Source: Anas platyrhynchos (Eukaryota > Chordata > Aves > Anseriformes > Anatidae). Taken from it: 64,000 bases of DNA. The position numbers and the translations under genes are program-made. How positions within the stretch are numbered: position 1 is the first letter of the stretch; the number at the start of each line of letters is the position of its first letter. The stretch covers positions 1,397,501-1,461,500 of the forward strand of contig NC_092612.1 in assembly GCF_047663525.1 (NCBI RefSeq). Direction: 5' to 3'. Of this stretch, positions 31,701 to 40,900 are shown in pieces. The notes beneath the pieces were generated by a model. That model was not told where the DNA came from and made no database searches. It saw only the letters and a program-made list of their open reading frames with translations.

Positions 31701-34700
31701 CCCCTGCCACCCGCAGGGCTGGAACTGGGGGGGGGGCTGCAGGGCTGACCCCAACCCCTTCCATCTCTGCCACCGGGGTTTGGTTGCTCTGCCCTTAGCA
31801 AGCTTCCCCCCTCACCAGCTTTGGAAGATGGGAGATTGTTATTAATTATTATTATTATTATTATTTTTCTCCTCATTAAGGCCCGGGATGAGATCTGGGC
31901 CCGTGGAGGAAGAGACGCTGCCAAGGCACCGACTTAATCGGGTTAGGGGCTGCAATTCAGGAAGCCATCGCTCATCAGCCGCGCTCCTAACGAGGGCCTG
32001 GTTCCTGTTTCGGAGGGAGCTGTCTGCGGCACAGCCACCATCGCCCGTGGGGCTCTGGAAACCTGGGGGCTCCTCTCCCGGGGCACCCAAGGGCCGTATC
32101 CGTACCCCCCCTGCACTCCCTGATGGGGGCTTACAAACGGTTTGCACCCCATAAACCAGGGGCTGATGCGCAGGCCCTGCTCCAGAGGGACCCCGTGCCC
32201 CACGAGACCCCCAACAGCACAGGTTGGGGACACCGGTGACACCCTAAACATGGTGCTTTTGGCCCAATCCTGGCTCGCCACATGGCTCTGGAAAAAAAAA
32301 AAAAAAAAAAAGGGAGTCTCCGGGCATTGCCAGCACCCGTGAGTCACGCACGGGCTGTCCTCGCCGCACCCCACGCCTTACACGCAGCACAAGCGGCCCC
32401 ATATCGGGCTGGGAGCCGAGAGGGAAGCCCAGATGCTGGGGACACCGGTGCCACCGGACCCCACGGGGCAACCACTGGGACCCCAAATCACGCGCAGCAC
32501 CCTTGGGTGCCTCTCCGCAGCGCGAGCATCCCTTTGTGTGTGCGCACCCAAGGGCGAGGGGGCTGCTCGCACGCCCTCGCCTCGTGTCCCCCCCCCATCA
32601 CGGAGCCCCCGCTGACTCAGACCCGCCGGGCACCCTGCCCAGGGCTCGTCTCGCTGCCCCCCCCCGGCCCTGCACAGCCCAGACAACCCCAAGCGAGGGC
32701 TGTGGTGGGGCTGTGGGCGCTGATAATGAGGACCGGGGCGCCTGCCCCGCCGGAGATACGCGGCACGGTCCCCGTTAGGATGTGCCGGGTGCCACCGGCG
32801 CCCCAAGGCTGACAAAAAAAAAACCCGGGGGATTTTTTTTAGGGTTATGGGGAGAGGCTCTGATGCAGCCAGCATGAGAGGGACAGCACCGGCTTCGCTG
32901 CACGGAGCTGTCCCCATCTCATCCGCCGAGACTCGGAGATGACACGGAACAGCGCAACTCCCCCAAAACCGCAACTGCAACCTGTCCTCCGAAAAAAAAA
33001 CCCAGAGCTGCTCACCAGGAACCCACCCCCCCAGCCTCAGGGGAGTGCTTTCCAGGTGCCTGGGGAGCACGGCCCCACTCAGGACAAAACCAAACATATT
33101 TTCGCCGAGCGGCCAGGCAGGCTGAGCACGCCACTCCCAGCCAGGCGGCGTGGGGACGGCCGCACGCCGGGCATTTTTTCCAGGCACAGCCCTCGAGAGA
33201 TCGCAGCCAAGATAATTCGGGGCTTGCATAAGGCAGCAGAAGCTTTTCCGACAGCTCAGCTCCGCATCTCGGCGGCTCCCAGCCCACGGCTCTGCCCGCC
33301 CCGCACGATCCCAAATCCCAGGGACCCCGCAGGCAGGGAGCAGCCCGACGCAGGATGGGTGCAGCCGCCTTATCTTGGGGACGGAGCCGCCGCGGCGCAT
33401 GGGAAACCGAAAGCTAAATATAAAAAATGCTGCACGGTTGTTCGAGAGGCAGCTGTGGAAGGCTGCGCAGTCACTCCCTTCCCAGTAGGTAGATTATTTA
33501 TGGCATATTCCGAAGAAGTTAATTTTAGCCTCGTTAGCCTATCGGGCTCAAAAATGAGGTGGCCGGTAAAAGGGGCAAAGGAGCAATCGGGGGAATTGGG
33601 ATTTCACCTGGCCATCGCCCAACCCAAAACCCTGCCTTGGAGAGGGAAAGGACCCGCGGGGAACCACGGCCACGGTGCCTCCGGGTTTGGGTGCGGGGGC
33701 TTGGCGGAGACAGGGGAAAGCCAGGGGCTGGTCCCCATATCTGAGGGGGGGGGACCTACGCTGGGTGCCTGCCACAGCCCCAGGGAGGGGGCAGCAGAAG
33801 GCAGGGGGCATTTTCCACGGCAGGGAAGTGGCCGGGGGGGATTTGAGCCTTGAAGCAGACCTGGAGCGTGGCACCAGGCACGCGGGATGTGGGCGCTGTC
33901 CCCGTCCCCGTCCCCCCCCCACCAAGCAGGGGACCCCGCCGAGCGGGCACAGCTCGGCACGGGGAGGGTTAAAGGCAAAACAAAACCGGAGCAGGTCCTT
34001 CAAGCCGTGCCAAAGACAGCAGAGGAAAATAGGACGAGCAGGCGAGGTCTGTGGGCAGGACGGAGCCAGCTGGCTGGCACCGCTTCCCCGCTTGCGCAGG
34101 ATCGCGCTTCGGAACAGCTCCAAGATGACGAACGCCCAGGGGGGGCCGCGAGCTCAGCACCCGACCAGCCTCGAAGCAGCCCCAGGACCCCACCACCCTC
34201 CAAGGGCATCCCGAGCACCCCGGGGCGAAGATGGCGCTGCGAAACGGAGCGGGAATGCCGGGAGAAATTCCCCTCCTCTCCCGGCCCCCTCGCTCCAGCC
34301 GGGTCACGCGTTTCCCCTCTCCGTGCCCGTCCTGGATCTCCCCCTGCCTCTCCCTCCCCGCTCCCCCCCATTCGGTTCAACCCCCCCGGGTGCTCACCGG
34401 GCTTTCAGCTCCTTGTGCTCCTCCTGGACTTTGCTGAGCTCCAGCTGCAGCCTCGCTCTCTCCTTGGCCACCGAATCCAAGGTCTTGCGGGCGTCCGCCA
34501 GCTCCGACTCGTAGGCGGCTTTGATGCCCGACACCTCGCGGCTCACCACCTCCTCCGACTCGGTGATGCGGAGCCTCAAGCCGGCGTTCTCCAGCTCCAG
34601 CGAGCGCACCTTGTCGATGTAGACGGCCAGGCGGTCGTTGAGCTCCTGCAGGTCCTCCTTCTCCTGCAGGCGGGTGATGCGGGTGGGGGACAAGGGGGTC

Positions 34701-34747
34701 CCCGAAGCCCCGCTGCGGGTGCTCCTCTTCTGCGAAGGCGTCGCCAT
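19678..34747 (-). CDS. LMNA: LMNA, prelamin A
   Basis: Twelve exons join in phase into 1962 nt, or 653 aa (human prelamin A 664). A-type lamins form the nuclear lamina, tether chromatin and carry mechanical load. The head carries the mitotic CDK site LSPTR (Ser20). The coiled-coil rod runs from about 30 to 384 and ends in the intermediate-filament motif [13 protein letters not shown] second CDK site, LSPSP, lies near 387-391, with the nuclear localisation signal KKRKLE at 408-413. The Ig-fold is at about 415-540. The tail has RSY/ILG at 631-636, the expected ZMPSTE24 cleavage site. The C-terminal CaaX box is CSIM at 650-653 (farnesylation). Exons 2-6, 8, 9 and 10 have exactly the human lengths, while exon 7 is 21 nt shorter. 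The start is MATPSQ, with Ala where mammals have Glu. Confidence 0.98.
19865..20122 (-). CDS. LMNA: LMNA exon 11 (lamin A-specific tail)
   Basis: The exon is 258 nt (86 codons; human 270 nt). It encodes [20 protein letters not shown], a serine-rich linker, and [16 protein letters not shown] with the ZMPSTE24 site. The donor is CAG|GTCAGT. Confidence 0.96.
20711..20800 (-). CDS. LMNA: LMNA exon 10
   Basis: The exon is 90 nt (30 codons). It encodes [11 protein letters not shown], an acidic run [10 protein letters not shown], and a histidine cluster HRHHH. In mammals, reading through this donor yields lamin C. Confidence 0.96.
20820..21180 (-). mobile_element. CR1 LINE 3' fragment in LMNA intron 9
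   Basis: From about 20830 the sequence reads as the reverse complement of a CR1 3' end. Visible CR1 hallmarks include CTGGTCCAACATCC, ACGGTGACCCCACCACCTCC, GCACAACTTGAGGCCATTCC and TATCTGCGAGAAGAGG. CR1 is the dominant avian LINE. The fragment is in the same orientation as LMNA transcription, and no intact coding sequence remains. Confidence 0.9.
21215..21252 (-). mobile_element. Short second CR1-like remnant
   Basis: GGGTTGGAAGGGACCCCAAA followed by ACGATCT is the conserved antisense CR1 3'-end core, directly upstream of LMNA exon 9's donor side. It could be a separate insertion or a rearranged end of the neighbouring fragment. Confidence 0.55.
21285..21404 (-). CDS. LMNA: LMNA exon 9
   Basis: The exon is 120 nt (40 codons). 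It encodes [20 protein letters not shown] and [16 protein letters not shown] of the Ig-fold. Confidence 0.97.
21499..21606 (-). CDS. LMNA: LMNA exon 8
   Basis: The exon is 108 nt (36 codons), phase 0/0. It encodes [20 protein letters not shown] and [12 protein letters not shown] of the Ig-fold. Confidence 0.97.
21716..21917 (-). CDS. LMNA: LMNA exon 7
   Basis: The exon is 202 nt, which is 21 nt shorter than human exon 7; the missing codons lie in the serine-rich linker before KKRKLE. It encodes the nuclear localisation signal and the start of the Ig-fold ([19 protein letters not shown]). Confidence 0.96.
22012..22232 (-). CDS. LMNA: LMNA exon 6
   Basis: The exon is 221 nt, phase 0 to 2. It encodes [20 protein letters not shown] and the conserved rod end [11 protein letters not shown]. 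The donor is GAGAG|GTGGGT. Confidence 0.97.
22344..22469 (-). CDS. LMNA: LMNA exon 5
   Basis: The exon is 126 nt (42 codons), phase 0/0. It encodes the coil 2 segment with [16 protein letters not shown] and RIRIDSLSS. Confidence 0.97.
22603..22773 (-). CDS. LMNA: LMNA exon 4
   Basis: The exon is 171 nt (57 codons), phase 0/0. It encodes [20 protein letters not shown] to ELEKTYSAK. Confidence 0.97.
22954..23079 (-). CDS. LMNA: LMNA exon 3
   Basis: The exon is 126 nt (42 codons), phase 0/0. It encodes [20 protein letters not shown] of coil 1B. Confidence 0.97.
23223..23379 (-). CDS. LMNA: LMNA exon 2
   Basis: The exon is 157 nt, identical to the human length. It encodes [20 protein letters not shown] and the rest of that coil 1B segment. 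The donor is AAG|GTGAGC. Confidence 0.97.
23380..34397 (-). other. LMNA: LMNA intron 1 (11 kb)
   Basis: This large first intron is conserved in position with mammals. It contains a 19-20-bp minisatellite at about 26.2-26.7 kb, A-runs near 25420, 29310 and 32290, and an ATT repeat near 31840. It also has eight perfect AP-1-type TGA(C/G)TCA sites and an AT-rich MEF2/TEAD-like island near 33.4-33.55 kb. No additional coding gene is supported. Confidence 0.85.
26200..26680. repeat. 19-20-bp minisatellite in LMNA intron 1
   Basis: More than 20 degenerate copies of a unit like CCCCATCCCAGGGATCTGT occur. Point variants such as CCACCCC, AAGGATC and GGATTTGT are scattered through the array. It creates long repetitive open frames on both strands, which are not genes. 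Confidence 0.95.
34398..34747 (-). CDS. LMNA: LMNA exon 1 (coding part)
   Basis: The exon has 350 coding nt ending GCC CG|GTGAGC in phase 2, as in human exon 1 but two codons shorter. It encodes the head, coil 1A and linker: [20 protein letters not shown] to EHKELKA. The ATG is in GGCACCATGG context. Confidence 0.97.
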
Positions 34748-34759
34748 GGTGCCCGGCGT

Positions 34760-34900
34760 CGAGGCGAAGGACACGGCACAGGACACGGCACGGGACACGG
34801 CACGGGGCCCAACGCCACCCAGCCGGCTGTCTCGGCTGCCCCCGGTCCTCCGAGTGACTTATATCCCAGCTGGGCTGTGCACTGCGAGGAGGAGGAGGAG
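34760..34900 (-). promoter_or_regulatory. LMNA: LMNA proximal promoter and 5'UTR
   Basis: The minus strand carries a TATA-like ATATAAG (34864-34858) about 110 nt upstream of the ATG. It is preceded by an E-box CAGCTG and a pyrimidine-rich tract (plus-strand GGA repeats at 34887-34916). The 5'UTR includes three near-identical 10-12-bp copies of GTGTCC(C/T)GTGCC. The start site is inferred to be near 34830. Confidence 0.55.
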
Positions 34901-37900
34901 GAGGAAGAGGAGGAGGGTGGAGTTTTTCGGGGACGGGGTGGAGACAGCCGGCTTGCGTCAGGCCACGGCTTGGCTTGGGAATGGCTGGAAAAGCATCCCT
35001 AGGAAAAGCAGCCCCGGGAGAGCAGCCCTGGGGTGGGCAACCCGCAGCAACCCCGTGGCGAGCCCCACACGTCCCCAGCTCACGGCAGCAGCTCCCCAAA
35101 ACCCGGCTGGGCAGTGCCAGGCTCTTGTTGCACCCCCACTGCTGATGGGGGTCCTGGGGTGCTGCAGGGTCTCGGGGTACCCCTGCTGTGGGACCCCTCA
35201 GGCTGCAGCAGACCCTCCAGCACCCCAAAACTGGGCTCTGGAGACCCAAAATCATGGGGGTCCTAGGGCACTGCTGGGGAACTCAAACGCAAGGCAGCAG
35301 GTCCCGCAGAACCCCGCTGCCCGGGGGAACCCCCGAGCCCCTCGGCATCGGGGGGACCCCCCTGGAGAAGGGGGTGCAGTGCTTGGTGCTCCCCCAGTTT
35401 CCCCAGCACCATTTTGCCCAGTTCCCCCAGCACTAGCTGCACCCCTTTCCTAGCCCCCCTCCCTTAGCCGCAGCCCCCCCTCAGCTTTATCCTTTCCCCC
35501 GATTTCCCTGCGCTAGGATTTTAACTTCCCCCAAATTTTGCGCACCAGCTGCGCCCAGCTCCAACCCCATTCTCCCATCACCACCATTCTCCCAGTACCC
35601 CCAGTTCCCGGATGCCCCAGTTGCCACCCCCAGTGGAGCCCAGGCTGTGTCCCCCCCCCCCTCGTTGGGGCCGCTCCTTCTGCAGACTTTGTCCCTCCTG
35701 CAGGGGACGGGTGCCCTTTGCGCGGCAGCGGGATCGGGCTGGGGGGCAACGTCTGCGCCCCCCCAAAAGGATCTGCGGCCGGCCCAGCCCATCCTGCCCG
35801 GCTCGCCATCCAGCCCCGGTCCCTTTCCAAAATCGCCGACGAGCGGCGAAGCCGCGGGCAGGCCGGGAATGACTCACGCAGCAACGGGAGCAACAGAGGC
35901 AAACAGGCGCACGCAGCCGCACGCCTGCGCGTGCTCGTTATGAATGATTAATCCGGCGCTGATGAGTCACCGACGGGGAAGGGAAGGGAAGGGGGGGGGG
36001 GAGAGAGAACGGGATATTGGGCGGGGGGGGTTGGGGGGGGGGGGAGGACACACACAAGCACAACGAAAATCCAGGGTCAAAATTTCAAAAATCAACAGCC
36101 ACGCACCAGGATGCTGCTTTGGCACTTGGAGAGGGTTGGGGGGGCAAGGGGGGGTGCTGGGCGCAGCGCTGCTCGGGGTGGGAGCCCCGCAGCCCCTTCC
36201 CCGTCCCTGGGAGGGTGTCGGGGCAGCCAAAGCCCCCGGGGGCTCTCCGTGCACCCAGCGGCACCCTTGGGTGCATGGTGCAGCGGGGAACGGGGGGGTC
36301 CCCACACAGCCGCCCCCTTCTCCATGCACACGGGGGGCAGCGAGGGCCACGGGGGACCCAGCCCAGTGCCCCCCAGGACCCGGCACCGCTCTCGGGGGAT
36401 GTGGGCACAGATATGGGGGGCCAGGAGGGGGCCGGGGGGCCCCCGGGACGCCCACGGCCTCGCTGCCGAAGGCGGGGTCTGGGTGCGGCGGCGGCCAAGC
36501 CGCGGGGCAGTGTGGGATGGAAGCCGCCACCGTCCGCTCCCCACCTCGGTGCCGGCTTCAAAAAAGCCACCCCGGGGGCAGGAGGGGAGAGTTTTCCCCC
36601 CCCTTCAGGATGCCTCCGTATTGGGGAGGGGGCTCCAAGGTCCGGAGCATCCCCTGGGATCGGGGCTGCTCGGCCTCACGTGGGAAAGCGCAGCCGCTGG
36701 GACGGCACCGAGGGGCCGGCTTGGGCAAGAGCGAAAATCACAGCCAAGGGTCACCGGCGCCGCCGTCCCCTTGCTCCTGGTGTCCCACGGGGATCCCCGG
36801 CTGCCCCTTTTTGGGGTTGGGGCAGCAGGGGGGGCACGGGGGCTGCTCGGGACGCAGCCCTCCTCGGGGGGCTCCGGCTGCCTCGCACGCTTGCTCCACG
36901 TTTGCTCCCCTTTGGGGCCAGGACGGGGCACCCCCAAAAATCCACTCAGGGCGCAGATATCCCCAAGCACGGAGCCACACAGCCTCGACACCACCAAAAC
37001 ATCCCCTAACAAGGGGGGGACAGGCAGGGCTGCAGCCCCCCCCCGGTGACTCGGAAGGCAGGAGGCACTCACAGCCCTGCAATCGCAGCCCCGTTGCCGC
37101 CCCCAAAAGCTCTTTGGCCTGCAAAAAGCGTCGCTGCTCCAAGGGCTGCACGGGGCACCCTGCGTGCCACGGGGCCAGCCCTCTCAGCTGCCTTTTCCCA
37201 AAGTTTTCCCTGCTGCTCTCCAGTTTTGGTGCTGTTTGAGGGTTCTGGGACCCATTTCCCTCACCCTGCAGGTTTTTTGCCACCCTACAAGCCAGGACGG
37301 AGCCAAACACCCCCCCAGCTCCCCACACTCCTGACTCCAGCTCTTCCCTTTCCCAGCAGGCACACAACATCTCCAAGTGGGGATTTTCCCTTTCCAAGCC
37401 ACCAGGACATTGTCACCCGCATCCCAACCACCCCGTCACCAGCTCCCAGCCCCCAGATTTGTTCCCGGCACGGGGCTGGGAGTGTTTAGGGTCCCCCCCC
37501 CTACATCCAGAGGCTAACGAGCGATGCGGTGCTGGGGACAGGAGGGGACCCGGCTGTCCCTGCCCCATGTCCCACCCCGTCCCCTCGCTCCCTGCTCGGC
37601 GCTGACCTGGCTGATTGTTGGGCTCCCCCCCAACAATCCACCCCCATAAGGGGCTTTTGCGTGTGTGTACAGAGGAGTTTTAATTAGCTAATAATCTTTA
37701 ATAGGGTTTAATTGCCTTGTTATAAAAGGTAATTACAGCAATACATCAATTAGAGCTGTAAAATTAATAGATTTACCAGCTCTGTTTGTTGAGAGAGCCG
37801 AAACTTGCGGCGAGCGGTGGCCGGGGCAGCGCTGGCGGCTGCACTCTGCAGTGACAGCCAAGAGGATGCCCGTGGCTCCTGCGAGCCCTGTGCTTTGCTC

Positions 37901-40900
37901 TGAGAAGCAGAGTGGGCGAAAAGCATCCCAAAACCCAGGCTTTGAACCCCACCCCGCAAAGCAACGGGGACCCAAAGGCGCGGGGACCCAAGGGCGCAGC
38001 AGCAGAGGTCCCCAAAGCAGCAGGGCGGGGGCTCCGTGCTCCCTGGTGCTTGCCAAACCCCAAATTCTGGGGCTGTGGTGGGGCTGCCAAGCCACGAGGA
38101 TGCAGCAGCCCGATGGAAAATGTATCTCACGGCTTCCCGCAAGGGCAGGGCTTGAAAGGAAAAGCTGCTCCGGTGGCACATCGCTCCGCTTCCCCCTGAT
38201 CCAGCTGGTGCCCACCGAGTGTGCCAGGGATCAGGGGGGGTGAAGGCTGTGCATTGAGCTCCTCTGCCCCCTCCCAGCCTCACCGAGGGTCGTTCCTGCA
38301 GAGCAGGATCAGACCACGTCCCATAAAGTCCTCAGACCACACATGCATCCACCCTAAATATCCCATTTCGCTGCAAGCAGCAAGTTTCGGAGGGGAAAAA
38401 AAAACCCTGAGCAAGCCACTTTTTCTCCTCCTTCCCCCAGCGCCACCGGGCTGGGGTCACAAATATTTTAATGGCCATTTTTTTTTTTTTTCCTCTCTGC
38501 CTGCCCCAAGCAGCGAGCTTGGCGCGCACAGGAAAGGCGAGCACAATGAGCTGGCGGCAGCCCAGGCCGGTGTGGGGCAGTGGACGGAGGCACGCACACG
38601 CGTCCCAGCCCAGGACGTGCCCCGTTAAATGCCAGCTCGGGAACGGCACCCGGAGAGCTGAAAGGAGTTAAAATCCCCGTGCGCTTCACTCGGGCACCTG
38701 GGGGAACTGGGGGAACCTGGGTGATGCTCTGGATTAATCTGGTGCAGCAGGGGGGGGACCAGAGGCTTTGGGAAATAAAAAAAAAAAAAGGGAATAGCTC
38801 CTGGGGGTTCCTGGGCATGTTCCCTATTATAAAAAGGTGCCATAAAAAAAGCCTCGAGCAGCCACATCCCGCACGGCCAGGGCTGGGGTGTGAACTGTGG
38901 AGGTTTCCCCCCAGGCGAGAGGCATCGACTGCAAGAGGTGCCAGAGGGGATTTCTGCGCAGGATGGAGCTGGAGAGGATCAAGGATGTCTGCAGGGCTCA
39001 GCCTGCCCCGTTTCTCCTATTTTCCATTTTTGCCATGGGATATACACCTGGGATAAAACCCCCGGAGGCTGTGCGAGGCCAGGACGCCCTGCAAAGCGGA
39101 GCAGCCTCCAGGCATCACCCAACTCCCTTCTGCAGCCCTGGAGAGGGGCTGGTGACAGGGACAGGACCTGGACCCAGCATTTTCAGCCCAAATGGCAGCA
39201 AAACCAGCACCCAGATGGGACGGGGCGGATGCGCCCTGCGGTTCCCAGCAGCGTCCACCCTGCAGCCCCTACCTGCAGCGGGTGCCCCTTCTCACAGCCT
39301 GGCAGAGGGAAGCCCCCGCGCCCCCAGCTATCAGCAGCTCGAGGTCTTCCCAAGAGATGTTTCACAAACTCTCCAAGCCCTCCAAAACCACCCCACGTCC
39401 CTTTCTTGAGCCGATTTGTCCTTTTGGCCACCCTACAGCCACCAACCCCTCGGTCTTTGGGAAGCGCCAGGCTTTGAGTTCGCCTCTTTTAGCTCTGAAC
39501 CCCAGCGAGATGGAAATCTCCGCTCTTCCTTTCCGTCCTCCTACAGCTGCAATCCCTGCAGCTGCAGAGGAAAAGCTGGAAGCGGGACCGAGCAGGGATG
39601 GAAAGCTCCGAGAGCAGCGCCCCGAGCCCGTGCTGGCCGCGAGGCTCTCCGGCGTGGTTCTGCCTCCTCTCCGTGCCAGCACTGCTGGTTTGTGGGCTGC
39701 CGGGATTCACCTTGCTGCTGCAAAACCAGCCTAAAAATAGTGCGGAGAGGAAGTGCTGGGGGAGTCCCGCAGATTAAAAGAGAAAAAGAAACAGGCTTGG
39801 AGGCAGAAAGGAAGGCAGGCGGTGGCACGAAGCAGTGGGAGGCAGCGGTCAGGGCACGGCACGGTGCAGCCCGGCGGGGTTTGGCACCTCCTTGCTCCAG
39901 CCCAGCCCCGCAGCCTCTGTGCTTTGGGCAAAAAAAGGTCTGTTCCTGGAGCAGAGTGAACAAATTTGCCCGGTGTCCCCTGCTGTGCTGAGGATGGGAC
40001 CGGAGGAGGTTGAATTTGGGAGCAACCGGGTGACCGTACACGGGGCACCAGGAACCATCCCGTTTTCTTACACGGTTTTCTGAAGGGTTTTCGGCCATAA
40101 AAGGCAGCAGAGGCTGAAAATGAAAGGACTGACATCGAAGGAAAAACAGGATGCAGAAGTGCTTCGGCTCGGGCCCATCCCTTTTCAGCCTGTTAATTAA
40201 TGACAGGTTGTGGGGTGGCCCAGCTCGGTGCCAACCTTGCAGCCTTGTGGTTTCAGCCCCACGGATGTGTTTTTTTTTTGGGGGGTGGGAACCCTGCGAT
40301 GAGGTTCCCCTTCCCGTTGCCTCCACTTCTGCCTTTGCACTTCCACGGCCCCACGGATCTGCCGTGCCAGCTCTGCAGCACTAATTAAGCAGCCCCATTA
40401 AGCAGCCCCATTAAGCAGCCCCTCCACCCTGCAGTCCCTGGAGCTCATCTGCACCCACGGCGCACCCGAACGGGTCCGTGCCTCAGTTTCTCCACTTGCT
40501 GGGCTGGGAAATGACCTCCTCCCAGTCCTTTTCCCATCTCAGCCACCAGCTGGGGGCCGTTCTCCAGCTCTCTGTGCGCCCACAGCCAAGCCCTGCTCCC
40601 ACCCGAGGATGCCAGAAGCTCGTGTAAGGCAAAAAACCCACAAATTTGGACCAAATCAGCACTGCTCGCACCCTCCGGCACGGCGAGCGAGCACCCGGGC
40701 AGCTCCAAGACCCCTTCCTGGAGGCAGCAGGAGGCGTGAGCTGGGGGGTTTGGGGGCAAGAATGGGGGGGTTCAGCCTCGGAACCTGTCTCTCCCCCCCC
40801 AAAATCCCAATCCCCATCCACGTCTCCCATCCCCATCCGTGCGCAGCCGAGCGAGCGGCAGCACCACCTCGTGTCCGCCGGGCGAGGTGCGCGTGGGGGA

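Noticed and set aside
34748-34798. In-frame extension before the LMNA ATG
   Set aside because: It has no ATG, only GTG codons in the GTGTCCGTGCC-type repeats; the ATG at 34747 has strong context and gives the family N-terminus.
40477-40520. CCTCAGTTTCTCCACTTG, MIR-like fragment
   Set aside because: The match is a single short block without the flanking MIR landmarks; similar GAAACTGAGGCACGG strings near 9928, 11795 and 26080 are also too short to call.
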